The position numbers were made by a program, and so were the translations under genes. 64,000 nt of DNA from Undaria pinnatifida (taxonomy: Eukaryota; Sar; Phaeophyceae; Laminariales; Alariaceae), in NCBI GenBank assembly GCA_012845835.1, contig JABAKD010000025.1, forward strand, positions 9,243,779-9,307,778, read 5' to 3'. Shown in pieces: positions 26,701-35,765 of this stretch. The notes under the pieces are model-generated. The model was given only the letters and a program-made list of their open reading frames with translations, was not told the origin of the DNA and did no database searches. The number at the start of each line of letters is the position of its first letter. Within the stretch, counting starts at the first letter, position 1.

Positions 26701-28048
26701 GAAAATATACCTAGGCCATGGGAAATACCCAGGGCCTTTTCGCGGATCATGAACCGGCCTGCGGGTCGGGTCAGGACGTTTTAACGAAATATTACGGGTC
26801 GAGTGGGGTCGGTTCAGGAAGTGTTCGAAATGTCACGGGTCGGGTCGGGTCAGGCCGGGTCGGGTCGGGTCAGGCCGGGTCGGGTCGGGTCAGGAGGTTT
26901 TCAAGTACGACACGTCGGGTCGGGGCACCCTGACCCAATACGACCCGACCCGACCCGACCCGACCCGACCCGACCCGACCCGACCCGACCCGACCCGACC
27001 CGACCCGACCCGACCCGACCCGACCCGACCCGACCCGACCCGACCCGACCCGACCCGACCCGACCCGACCCGACCCGACCCGACCCGACCCGACCCGACC
27101 CGACCCGACCCGACCCGACCCGACCCGACCCGACCCGACCGGACCGGACCGGACCGGACCCGCGGAAAGCCCTGGAATAATCATCGTGTGACGCTCTCTA
27201 TTGTTGTGTTTTTGGGCTCAAGGTCGAAACTCTGGATGAACGTTCCGTGGACGCTTGGGAAGCGAAGAAGGGAGGGACGCGGGCGGGAGACAAAGCTCAT
27301 GCCCAACGCGAGGGGGGGTTGGGTGCTGGTGGAGGTCGCTCGCTGACAACTTGGACTCAAAAGCGGGACCATGTGCTGGTGGAGCTTGTACGGGAGTGCG
27401 TCTTCGACTTTGAGGAGGTTGCGTCGAGAATTTCTGTCGATGAAACGGTCGCGGATGTAACGGGGACCGACGGAACGGCTGCGGATAAAACTGCAGGAGC
27501 GGATGCTTCGTTTTCTGGCCGCGAGACGGCGGACTGTGGAGGAGCGGGTTTCTCTGAGTCGGTTTCCGGAGAGAAGGGTGGCGAGCCTGGCCGCCGGTTC
27601 CGGGTTACCGCGGAAGAGTGTCGGTTGCGATTCGCCTGGCTTGATCGGGAGGAAGGCGGTGGCGATGACAGTATTGGGGTTGGTGTCGGTGTTGGTGTTG
27701 GTGGTAGTAGTAGTGGCGGTGGCGGTGGCGGTGGCGCTGGCGCTCGTGGTGGCGGTGGAGGCGGTGGAGATGGTGGGAGCCGCGGGATTGATGGTAGCAG
27801 CGGTGGCGACGATACCAACCGGGAGTTCAACAAGGGCGCGGGTGAGCTGCGTTTATTACGACTTGGCCTAGCTTCAATACACACAATTGAAAAAATAATA
27901 CTGTGAACCCTGTCGTTTTCTCATTTACCAATGATTGCACTGATGGTTCCACGGGAGCTCTGTCCGATAATTATAGCTATTGAGTTATGGTACGACACCC
28001 TGTTTTTTAGAGATTCGTGAGGTTCGGAATTTGCTCCTCGCTTTATAA
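11463..28048 (+). CDS. DNAAF1: Dynein axonemal assembly factor 1 (LRRC50/ODA7 family), 13 exons
   Basis: Family role: a cytoplasmic factor for preassembly of axonemal dynein arms. Exons: 11463-11522, 12904-12969, 14529-14629, 16043-16121, 16912-17097, 18634-18743, 20185-20277, 21051-21111, 22477-22560, 24683-24754, 25302-26279, 27223-27841, 28011-28048; all phases agree (848 codons plus stop). Order: family N-terminus '[20 protein letters not shown]' (residues ~28-47); LRRs to ~175 ('[11 protein letters not shown]', '[11 protein letters not shown]', '[12 protein letters not shown]'); LRR cap '[11 protein letters not shown]' (~201), where the family normally has YLDDRP; charged coiled coil (~220-305); Ser/Gly/Asp-rich region (~385-590); helix (~600-630); Myb/SANT-like part (W674, '[13 protein letters not shown]' 759-771); poly-Gly. 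An AG acceptor precedes exon 1 and the frame is open upstream of the only early Met (11499), so an upstream exon may be missing. The 3' end is uncertain; an alternative is given at 30045-30360. Confidence 0.9.
11672..11731. repeat. (GAT)n microsatellite
   Basis: About twenty TGA/GAT units with one GGT interruption, in intron 1 of the dynein assembly factor gene. Confidence 0.95.
12004..12375. repeat. Two direct copies of the 'CTGTGAGATCGAA' dispersed repeat
   Basis: Copies lie at about 12004-12160 and 12249-12372. Each has CCGGGAATTCTGAGTT just upstream, a TATATA run, 'TAAAAATAAAAATAC', 'CTCCAGCTGTGAGATCGAAG' and 'CTCATATTTGCAAGCT'. Diverged copies of the same core occur at 37607-37690 and 39187-39260 (+) and at 59636-59705 (-). 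Confidence 0.8.
14361..14425 (+). mobile_element. Fragment of the ~520-bp dispersed family (family R)
   Basis: GACGTGCTCCGTCCCGGCGT followed by TAGTAGGGATGCGAAG matches the 3' part of the full copies at 15.0, 29.4 and 53.7 kb. It sits in intron 2 immediately before a C tract. Confidence 0.7.
14838..16000. repeat. Intronic 'GTTGAAACCTACCTC' interspersed minisatellite
   Basis: The phrase GTTGAAACC(C/T)ACCTC, each time followed by a pyrimidine-rich stretch and 'CTCGTGATCGTTC/TAGCCCC', recurs near 14853, 14952, 15553, 15770 and 15890. Family R copy 1 interrupts the series. Each unit resembles a pyrimidine-tract plus acceptor region, and the true acceptor of exon 4 follows the last unit. Confidence 0.6.
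15004..15526 (+). mobile_element. Family R dispersed element, full copy 1
   Basis: It begins with an AT run and GTTGGCACCGACGCTGTAAA, continues with GTGAGCTAGACAACC, ATTGTGCGCGGTGGAGAACC, TCACGTAGTGTGAA and 'TCTGGAGTGGCCACACC', and ends near GCCATGCACAAGCTGAGT. It is collinear with 29409-29943 and 53690-54205. No terminal inverted repeat or coding capacity was recognised. It is inserted in intron 3 of the dynein assembly factor gene. Confidence 0.85.
16137..16690. repeat. (GGTT)n tetranucleotide array with an embedded exon fragment
   Basis: Over 500 bp of GGTT/GATT/GGTC tetramers fill the start of intron 4. They are interrupted at 16271-16320 by a copy of the end of exon 4 with its GT donor and 20 bp of intron. 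Open frames through it (Trp-Leu-Val-Gly repeats) are artefacts of the 4-bp period. Confidence 0.95.
17226..17545 (+). pseudogene. Two decayed tandem copies of LRR exon 5 in the following intron
   Basis: From the 3' third of exon 5 (GCCGTGTCCCCTCTCAAGGA) through ~120 bp of intron, the sequence repeats with a period of ~220 bp: the original from ~17012, a copy from ~17232, and a partial copy from ~17448. Both copies have an extra T relative to the exon (CTCTTTACA against CTCTTACA), which breaks the frame. Copy 1 keeps a GTGAGA donor. They are non-functional LRR exon duplicates. Confidence 0.85.
18441..18540. repeat. (TCTG)n tetranucleotide repeat
   Basis: A run of TCTG units with a few substitutions, in intron 5 upstream of the sixth exon of the dynein assembly factor gene. 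Confidence 0.95.
19430..20184 (+). pseudogene. Array of ~8 decayed copies of exon 7 upstream of the real exon
   Basis: The 5' half of exon 7 (GTATCTTGACCGTCCTGTGT, GTTCGAAGCGGAGAAGGT) recurs in degenerate form near 19467, 19520, 19573, 19665, 19783, 19890, 19990 and 20090, with spacings of ~55-120 bp. Most copies are followed by GGCGGCGGCCAAGTAAC, a C-rich stretch and 'AAATAACGCCTG'. Several carry an in-frame TAG in GCGGAGTAGGTG. The real exon is the right-most unit. Confidence 0.85.
20425..20637. mobile_element. Family M element, truncated
   Basis: It starts with GTCCTACGGTAACCCCCC and contains AACGCAATCG, CCGGCAGTATCTTC, GTGCGCCCCTTGCCACCCGA and GTCGGGCAGCCATGAAACG, all in family M order. 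It runs straight into an inverted family R copy, so its right end is lost. Confidence 0.65.
20638..20868 (-). mobile_element. Family R element, inverted 3' half
   Basis: This is the reverse complement of the last ~230 bp of family R (CCATGCACACAAACTGAGT at the left edge; CATCCGTAGGCAAGAAAG at the right). It is truncated at the 5' side, in intron 7 of the dynein assembly factor gene. Confidence 0.8.
21920..22215. mobile_element. Family M element, ~290-bp copy
   Basis: It shares the conserved middle (CCGGCCGTATCTCCTGAGAT, CCTTGCCATCCCGACGTCAT, TTTGCAAACAAGGAAAAAAC) and the right end (GTTAAAGAAAATCGCTGC, a G tract, then TCTTAGAATCAGTC). A (CCTT)n run lies inside. It is in intron 8. Confidence 0.75.
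22608..22868. mobile_element. Family M element, inverted copy
   Basis: The left end GATTCTACGATAGCCCCCCC and the order of internal blocks (CGAGGAAGGATTCTATG, TTGTTTGCGAAAAAGGGACG, CGATCGAACGATGACGTCGG, CCGCCGATTTCGTTGAAG, GTTGGGGGG) are the mirror image of the 21920-22215 copy. Confidence 0.75.
23690..23910. repeat. GGGTC-modular repeat (family G), copy 1
   Basis: CCGAC/GGGTC pentamer blocks alternate with short A/T-containing spacers (TGTTTGAGAACCTCCTGACC, ATGAGATTCGGAACACCGCC, GTGTTTTAAGACCTCCTGG). It is in intron 9 of the dynein assembly factor gene. Confidence 0.8.
26728..27177. repeat. GGGTC-modular repeat (family G), copy 2, with expanded (CCCGA)n
   Basis: It is bounded by CCAGGGCCTTTTCGCGG (26730-26746) and its inverse CCGCGGAAAGCCCTGG (27159-27174). 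The left half has GGGTC blocks with spacers such as CAGGAAGTGTTCGAAATGTC. The right half is a nearly pure (GACCC)n run of ~200 bp from 26940 to 27140. It lies in intron 11. Confidence 0.85.
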
Positions 28049-28744
28049 GCTCGCTTGCATGCCTCTAAGTATCGACGCACCCGGTACTTCAGAGTGTAGA
28101 CAGGCTTCCCGCGGTCTTTCTCAACGCATTTGCAGTATCTTGGTTACCTGTACCGGATATTTTCAGCCAAGACGAAAGGTGCCCTCCACAGGGAGAAAAA
28201 TACGCCGCCTTAACGCCTTTAAAACGTCCGCGTTTTTTGGAACAGTAATTGCCTTGGAATTTGTAGAGTACGACACGTTTAGACGCGTGGTGCGGTGGAG
28301 GGGCATCTTTTTTTTTATGAAGCGCCTCACAGGAGGAGGTCTGCCACTCACCCAAAACAGAACATTCGCCTTGAAAAGGAAAAACGAGAGTGCAGCCTGA
28401 TGAACAACAAACACCATGGCCTAGGTCCACGAATCGTTCACATTGCAAAGCAGGAAAAACTTATTTTTTCCTATTTTTTTTGCAGTATAATCCGGCGCAT
28501 CGGGAAAAAACAAAGCTTAAGCTCACCACACGTATTCCACGTATGTTCATGCATGTGTGTCTGCTCAACTCAGTTGCATTCGCAATCCAGCGCTGACTGG
28601 TGTGTCCTTTTTTACTCAGTTCCCTTGGTAGCGACAGCGCGAGCTGTCCCTAACTCCTACCGACGGTGCCGAAAAGTTTGGGATGAGAAGCCCTTTACTT
28701 GGAACAATATGATAGCCAAACAGTAACGCCTCTATCGTAGCACA

Positions 28745-28751
28745 CGTCTTT

Positions 28752-28785
<34 letters not shown>

Positions 28786-28820
28786 CAGCAGTAGTAGTAG
28801 TAGTAGTAGTAGTTGTTGTT
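28745..28820. repeat. (AGT)n microsatellite
   Basis: About 23 TAG/AGT units with a CAG interruption and a TTG end. It lies downstream of the nearer DNAAF1-like stop codon. Confidence 0.95.
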
Positions 28821-29079
28821 GTACTGTTGTAGTAGTAAACGCATTAAATTAACTGCCAGAACGAGGCACGCAGTGTCGTCTCCCACCTATTCCCCGCCGG
28901 CCAACCCAACCCCCCCACCCCTGATGGCTGTATGATACCGGTAAACGAGTTCAGTTGCCCCCTAACCACCTCCCCGCAACCCTCCTCCCCCCCGTCCCCT
29001 CCCCTCTTCCGGAGACCCCCCGAAAAAAAACATGTATATATATAATAGTTGACCTCGGTTGGCACCAACGCTGTACAAC

Positions 29080-29083
<4 letters not shown>

Positions 29084-29110
<27 letters not shown>

Positions 29111-29111
29111 G
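29084..29111. repeat. (ATTT)n tetranucleotide repeat
   Basis: Seven TTTA units directly after a truncated family R 5' end (GTTGGCACCAACGCTGTA). Confidence 0.9.
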
Positions 29112-29408
29112 ATCCTCCTGGGGATCCGGGTAAAAAAAGCTTAAGCTCCATACACTTTCGTTTGTGTACCAGTTTTCGTCCATCTGCAGAACGCAGACTT
29201 TGTGTCAACCTCCCCCCTCCGGTTTAGTCAACACTATGAACTTGCCGGCCTTCTTTGGCTGATCCCTATACGGTTCAACCTAGAAGGTGCGATAGCCACC
29301 CAGGAATCGACAGCTCTTTTTGCTCTGTCTTTACCCTGGGTAGTGCGGGATTTGCCTGCGCCTGTTCATTTTTGACTCCTTCGACGGTGGGTCTCCACCT
29401 GCCAACAT

Positions 29409-29945
29409 TATATGTATTATTGGGGTTGGCGTTGGTTGGCAACGACGCTGTAAAACATGCCGGTCACTGCGTGAGCTAGACAACCAGGGTACCGTTTTGT
29501 TGTTTTTTTTTTTGGCGGTCACCATGATGATTATTGAGTTATATCATGTTGTGCACGGTGGAGAACCCTAACCCTGCACAAGGGGAATCGTCGCTTCACG
29601 TAGTGTGAACTTGGGAAGGCACCCAAGAGGCAGCTACATAATACCCATTGCTGTCTCTGGAGTGGCCACACCCGAAAACAAAGTATTACTCATTGGCGCC
29701 GTCATCCATAATCAAGACTGTAGGCACAAGGTGCCGGAGTCCGTCTTACGAGGGGTCCGTTCTTGGAAGGATGCAGTTCACCCTTCATGCGACTAGCCGA
29801 ACACCTCACAGCGCTTCGAGCTTGATGCAAGCAATGTCTGCCTGGTTGGTTAAAACCCGACGTGCTCCGTCCCGGCATAGTAGGGATGCGAAGGTCAATG
29901 GCCACACGACTACGGTTATGCACAAAAAAATGAAGTGAGTGCACC
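29409..29945 (+). mobile_element. Family R dispersed element, full copy 2
   Basis: It is collinear with copies 1 and 3: AT-rich start, GTTGGCAACGACGCTGTAAA, GTGAGCTAGACAACC, TCACGTAGTGTGAA, GTCCGTCTTACGAG and 'CCCGGCATAGTAGGGATGCG', ending near ATGCACAAAAAAATGAA. A partial 5' end of the same family lies just upstream at about 29035-29083. Confidence 0.85.
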
Positions 29946-30044
29946 TCGCCCCAACCACCCCCGCCGGTCTTCACCCTCTCACCCACTCCCCCTCCCTCCG
30001 CATACCCCTTGCCGATGGTCGGTCTGTGCATGGCTGCGAAACAG

Positions 30045-30360
30045 AGGCTGCTCCGGGTGTGCTAGAGAACGCGGGACTGTCCTTTGATGACCTCCAGAGG
30101 CAAGCCATGCACAACAAATCCAGGTACTTCTTGTTACTTCTACGTGCAAGCATTTTTCATCCTGGTCCATCGTGATACTCAACTTCGACCACGCATAACT
30201 ATTATTCCCAAAACTAAGAGACACATTGATAAAAAAAATGGAAATGAAACAGAAACATGCAACCGAAAGGAATGCTCAACAAAGAGAAGCCTATAATATA
30301 TATGCACGAAGTCTGATTTTTCCCTTCTGTACACCTACCAGGTACTTCCGGCTACTGTAA
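30045..30360 (+). CDS. Candidate alternative terminal exons of the dynein assembly factor gene
   Basis: Two segments behave as spliced exons. 30045-30123 has an AG acceptor in GAAACAG and the GT donor CCAG|GTACTT. 30342-30360 has the acceptor CTACCAG and ends at a TAA (30358-30360). Joined, they read 'EAAPGVLENAGLSFDDLQ' continuing to 'QAMHNKSRYFRLL' and stop. The first accepts phase 1, exactly the phase left by exon 12 of the DNAAF1-like gene (donor at 27842), so an 868-residue protein ending here is as phase-consistent as one ending at 28048. They could also be the tail of a separate gene or an alternative last exon. Confidence 0.45.
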
Positions 30361-30514
30361 GCCTCCGATGCTTACTCTACTGGCACTCAAGTGTGTGAAC
30401 ATTTTCCAGCGTTACTGTTTTTTTCAACTTTCTATAGGGGAGATAGTATATAATTCGAAGTATATATATTAAGGCTGTGAACATTGTCGTAGGGCAAACA
30501 TAGTAACACACAAT

Positions 30515-30735
30515 GCTGTTCACGGGTCAAGATCCGGCCCGCGGATTGGGTCAGGATGCTTTAAAAACACCTCGCGGGTCGGGTCGAGTCAGGAAGTGCT
30601 CGAAACCCTACGTACGTGTCGGATCAGGCCGGGTCAGGAGAGTTTCAAATCTCGCGGGTCGGGTCGAGGTGGGTCACCATGACCCGATCCGATCCGCGAG
30701 AAGCGACCCGACCGGTGAGAAGCTCTGGTTAAAAC
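30515..30735. repeat. GGGTC-modular repeat (family G), copy 3
   Basis: CGGGTC blocks alternate with spacers (CAGGAAGTGCTCGAAACC, AGGAGAGTTTCAAATCTCGC). It ends with an inverted part, ACCATGACCCGATCCGATCC, and 'GAAGCTCTGGTT'. Confidence 0.8.
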
Positions 30736-30738
30736 AAC

Positions 30739-31140
30739 ATGGTCTTCAATGTTCCGCGGGCGATGTTGCACTTCCTTCAGTGTCTCGTTTGTGTCTAATT
30801 CACAAGAAACCTCGGCCGTAAAACCGTGGATTTCGTCGAATAAAAAAAAACGAGTTGTGGTAGATTGAGTTGTGGTAATGCTTCGATGCTGGGTGTTGGG
30901 GTATGCATACGAGCTCTCATGAAGATTAGAAAGACGCCCATGAGTCCGTCAACCGCCAGATCGAGGAGTATCTCGAAACGAATCTCTTTGCAGGCAATGT
31001 TTGATTGTGAGAAGATAGTTCGATCCCGCGTGTTGTCCTCATGAAAAAAACTTTCTTGGTAGAAGGTTACCGCCCTAAGCTGCCGTCCACGAAATACGAC
31101 GATGACGACGGTAACAACGACAGCGATCGATCGAAATAGC
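30739..31140 (+). repeat. Segmental duplication, copy 1 (partner 31985-32130)
   Basis: CATGGTCTTCAATGTTCCGC near 30739 matches CATGTTCTTCGACGTACCAC near 31986. CTGCCGTCCACGAAATACGA near 31081 matches CTACCGTCCACGAAAGACGA near 32070. The translated starts are alike ('MVFNVPRAMLHFLQ' and 'MFFDVPRAIVCFLQ'), suggesting that an ancestral coding or coding-like unit was duplicated. Neither copy is a complete gene. Confidence 0.6.
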
Positions 31141-31149
31141 GACAGCGAT

Positions 31150-31930
31150 AACGATAACGATGGCAATAATATAAAGATGAAGATAAAGATAAAAATAAAG
31201 ATAAAGATAAAGACAAAGATAAAGATAAAGATAAAGATAAAAATAAAGATAAAGATAAAGACAAAGATAAAGATAAAGATAAAGATAAAGATAAAGATAA
31301 AGATAAAGATAAAGATAAAGATAAAGATAAAGATAAAGATAAAGATAAAGATAAAGATGAAGAAAAAGAAAAAGAAAAAGATAAAGATAAAGATAAAGAT
31401 AAAGATAAAGATAAAGATGAAGATAAAGATAAAGATAAAGATAAAGATAAAGATAAAGATAAAGATAAAGATAAAGATAAAGATAAAGATAAAGATAAAG
31501 ATAAAGATAAAGATAAAGATAAAGATAAAGATAAAGATAAAGATAAAGATAAAGATAAAGATAAAGATAAAGATAAAGATAAAGATAAAGATAAAGATAA
31601 AGATAAAGATAAAGATAAAGATAAAGATAAAGATAACGATAAAGATAAAGATAAAGATAAAGATAAAGATAAAGATAAAGATAAAGATAAAGACAAAGAT
31701 AAAGATAAAGATAAAGATAAAGATAAAGATAAAGATAAAGATAAAGGTAAAGATAAAGATAAAGATGAGGATAAATATGAAGATGAACATAAAGATAAAG
31801 AAGAAGAGAAAGAAAAATATAAAAATAACACTAAAGATGAAGATAAAGAAAAAAATAAATATAAAGATAACGATAACGATGAAGATAAAGATACCGATAT
31901 CGATAAGGATACCGATAACGAAAACGATTA
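31150..31930. repeat. ~780-bp (ATAAAG)n hexanucleotide array
   Basis: A long, mostly perfect GATAAA array with ATGAAG, ACAAAG and AACGAT variants, more degenerate toward the right. It produces long artefactual open frames (Ile-Lys, Phe-Ile and Ser-Leu dipeptide repeats). It sits between the two copies of the duplicated segment. Confidence 0.97.
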
Positions 31931-31984
31931 AGAAAAGGAAAGCGACGAAGAAATGGCGAGGGCCACTAGACTATAGCAATAATA

Positions 31985-32361
31985 GCATGTTCTTCGACGT
32001 ACCACGCGCGATTGTGTGCTTCCTTCAATATTCCATATCTCATGGCAGGTTCCTCCAACCGCCGACAGAGCTACCGTCCACGAAAGACGACGATGATGAC
32101 GATGACGACGATAATCGTAACGACAGCGACGCAGGAACGGCTAAAAGCAGCGATGATGGAGACGTCGACGTGAACGACGCCAGGGACGATAACATGATTT
32201 GTGAAGATAACGAAATCCGTGGGGATGGGCGCGGTGGGGTGAGAGGTGCCGATGGAGATGCTCCTGCCGACGCGGGCTCGTTGTCTTCTGAGTCAGATGA
32301 CGGAGAAGACGAGGTGAACCGATTCGAAATATACCTGGAAATGCAATGGCATGCTCACTAA
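31985..32361 (+). other. Duplicated segment copy 2 with an acidic open frame
   Basis: The frame starts 'MFFDVPRAIVCFLQYS', passes through a poly-Asp stretch and 'GSLSSESDDGEDEVNRFEIY', and stops at 32361. It is acidic and of low complexity. No domain is recognised and splice borders are unclear. It may be the remnant of an unidentified gene, since the duplicate at 30739 preserves similar amino acids. Confidence 0.25.
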
Positions 32362-32364
32362 AAT

Positions 32365-35300
32365 GTAGGACGTAATACAGGCGAATTTGGTAATGCGAGG
32401 GGGAAAATGCATAAATGGTATGGACTGGGGGCCGACCAGACGTCGAGCGCGCGCATGTGAAACGAAGCCCGAGCAGTTCTCAAAAACAATAATACTACCA
32501 CGTGACCTGTTGTTACATCAAAATGTGTATCCAAATACAGTTAACCGTGCATTCGTGTGTCGTCACCAGTTCACTCATGGCACTCGTAATACACAGTACG
32601 CCCTAGTACATGATATTGCGCTCTATGGAAAAGAGCCAGTGCACCATGATGGTATGACACCTACAACCAATATCAAGCAAGAGTTTGCAAGAAGGGTTAT
32701 TTAAAAACCTACTAATAGTTGTTCGGCAATCTAACTTGATAGTTGGATTCCTGGCGTACTGTAGCAAATTCGACTACTGTATGTGTGACCTCCATCGAGG
32801 GGTGGTATTCGAGGTGGTGTTATGGACAGCTCTCTTGCTGCTCGTCAGTAGCCAGTAGGCTATCGTACCGCTGATCAGTAACAAAGATGTTTGTATCGAG
32901 TAGCCTATATCGCGTCGCTGATCAGTGGCATCATCGCTTGTATCGAGTAGCCACAACAGCACAACGTGCCACCGCATTACAAGCAGTGCGGTACGTCAAA
33001 TGCTGATCTAGAACATGTGCCGCACAAAAAAACACTGCCGCTTCGTAGATGAGGGGTACATCAGCACAGGGACCTCGGGAAAAGACGCGTGCTATCATAC
33101 GACAGAGGTAACGCTTTTTGGCCACTAAACTGTAACATAATTTCTGAATGATGGGGGTCCTCAACCCTTTTAGCACCGCAGTCCCGACATGGGTACAAAA
33201 CACTTGGAGTTAGAATAGGATGTAATAACGTTAGGAGTTGGAAAAAAGTCGTCGAAATATCCTTGTTTTGTAGTGTCATGATTTTGTATGCCTAGACCAT
33301 GGGCTTGCCCATCGGGCTGCTCTTTCAGTTTGCACAAACTTCCTTTTTTTTCGTTGGTGAGGTATAGAGCTACTTCATTGAGCAGTCACCCTCGGAAGGA
33401 AAAAATGGTGCACCTCTCCCGCTACTGTGTAGCATGCGCGAAAGGCCCAAAACCGACGAACGAGGGTCACGTATTATCGGGTTTTACTTTCGTTTTTTAG
33501 CAAGGTACTCATGTTTTCATATATTTGAATTCCAGCTGAGACATGCGTCGTCTTTTGACCCTATGCCACTCCTCGACCTTTCCTCCTCGTCCTCACCCTG
33601 TCCTCTTGGAAAAAAGGCCGAAAATCAGCACATTGCGCCATTTCTTTCATAATAAGTTCTCCGGAGCTGAAGCGCACGCAGCAGCCGCAACCGGTTGGCC
33701 CGGGCGAAGATCCTACCACCGCACACAACCACATTACTTCTGTAGTAGCCCCTTTGGGTCTGCAGACGGAAAACGTGCCAAAAGTATAAAAATGACGATT
33801 TCAGCATCTACCAGAGACGAAGCAATTCGGGCTGCTGGGGTTGGAGACGCGTCCGAACTGCAAAAATCTAAAAGAGCCGTAGGGCACGTGTGCAGCAACA
33901 TGGCGGCAATCGTGCGGCTGTGCACACGCTCTGCCTAAACACTTTATGGGATTGCACTCGTGGCTTTTTTTGTCGGTATACATACATGGGTCCCAAAAAG
34001 GCTTACTATTCAGTGTATATCCCTGGCCCCTCGCTCACTACAATCACTGTAGCCTATCCCACGCTGATGGTCGTCTCCTCCCTACCTTCCTTCGTTTCTC
34101 TTGTTTACCCCACCAACCGTGGTCGACTCCATGTAGGTGTTGACTCGGGCTCAGATCAAAGGGCACATGGCAAAGGGCCGCCATCAACGACGCTGTTCGA
34201 GCACCGGCGGCGGCGCTCACGGTGCTAAACGCTAGGGCTTTAAAGGCCGTGACGCGGCTGACAACAACTTGATGTATTATGCTCCTTTGTTGTCGCCGCA
34301 TACAAAAGGATAGCATATACCACGGGAGCATATTATTTCTGTCTATGGACAAGCTTCGATTGATGCGACCGACCCTCGACTTTAGTAGACGTGGAATCCG
34401 TGTGCTTGGTGGGCCCTGCCGGCTAATACTGCCCTGGGTTGGTTTGGAAGGCTTAGGTCCACGTTGGATCAAGCCTAGACAGGCAAGGGAGGGCTTCGCC
34501 GTGGGATATACCGCAAAATTATGTTGCCATCTGTCGGAGGCGGTGTCTTACTTGGTTTACTCTGACCTCGCGAATGCGCCGTTCTGAAACGTCTTGGCCC
34601 CGGTGTTCACCGTGGCTTGGGGACGGGGTAGGGTGTCCACACGGACGGCAGCAACAATACATTGGCAATGCTGTACTAGCTGTTTGGAGCATGTTCTCTC
34701 GCGCATGGCCGCTCGCCGACTGAGCAGACAACCACCGTCTCGTGCCGAGAAGATAATGTTTGATTTTCTGGTGGGTCTCCTTCCTCTTACTGGATCAACA
34801 CATACGGCACACAAGGAGGTGTTAATTGGCCCAGGCCGACACCGTCTGTAATCCGTCTATCGGTACTCGTGGCCGTACGAGGGTAAATCGTCCATGCTCG
34901 TTAGAAGCAATAAAACTGAAAATTTGTGCAGTCATGCCTGCAGGAGAAACTTGTTTAGAGTGAGGAAAACGACCTCTGCGACACAAGGTAATCCTTTCCG
35001 TTTCAGGGACCAGATATCGTACCAGATACAGGTACTGTTTATTTCTGTGTAACACTCGTAACATGTTCCGTGTGTGAAAAACCGACAACGAAGTGTTCAA
35101 GAAATGAGATCTGTGGATATTATATGGCATCGTGCAAAACGGCGACGATACAGACGAGCCCCTCTCTTGGCCTGCAAAAAAACGAGTCGAGACCGCCGCG
35201 CTCAGCCGTAGGTATCCTACTACCAGGTAGTGGACCATCCCACAAGGGCCAAGGGCAGTCGCCAGGAGCTGTTGGACTGCGACGGCCTGATCGTCGGCAT

Positions 35301-35520
35301 GGATTATAGACTGCCGCGCCGCGAGCAGCCAATCTCTTGGATACGCTAAAGTATGAAAGGAGTTCCGACAAACCGGTGCCACACTGATTGTGATGACCAA
35401 CTCCAAAAGCCTGGAAGGCTCATGTTCACAAGCGGCGAAGAAAAACAGCTGAAACTTCGTCAGCGTCGTTATTGTGAAGAAATTTAGTCAGTCGAGAGAA
35501 AGTTCGCGTCTGGGGCGCGC
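32365..35520. other. No gene recognised
   Basis: Several open frames of 60-190 codons exist on both strands (for example 34822-35406 minus), but none shows a domain, exon phase chain or consistent composition. Repeat-family edges occur at about 33090-33150 (GTGCTATCATACGACAGAGG) and 33280-33430. Confidence 0.5.
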
Positions 35521-35559
35521 CCGTAAACAAGGGGTCTCGAAATAAAGCGAAAAATCCTC

Positions 35560-35765
35560 GGGGGGTGGCCCTCTTACGGACGGAGAAAGCGGACACGAAC
35601 GAACACGTCTTATTTCGATTGTTGGTCCTGAGTCAATTTTCGGACTTCCAGCCCTCTAAAGGGGGGTGGCCATTTTAGGACGGAGAAGCGGACACGAACG
35701 AACACGTTTATTTCGATCAACAGTAGTGTTGAGTCCATTTTCGGACTTAAAAACCCTGTATGTAA
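35560..35765. repeat. ~105-bp direct tandem duplication
   Basis: Two units share GGGGGGTGGCC, GGACACGAACGAACACG and 'ATTTTCGGACTT', starting near 35568 and 35660. Confidence 0.85.

Noticed and set aside
26760-27140. CRISPR-like array (regular GGGTC blocks and spacers)
   Set aside because: Eukaryotic context, blocks of variable length, spacers similar to each other, and no Cas genes.
30795-32361. Open frames of 250-420 codons with Ile-Lys, Phe-Ile or Ser-Leu dipeptide repeats
   Set aside because: They are translations of the (ATAAAG)n array in three frames and on both strands; a 6-bp period leaves every frame open.
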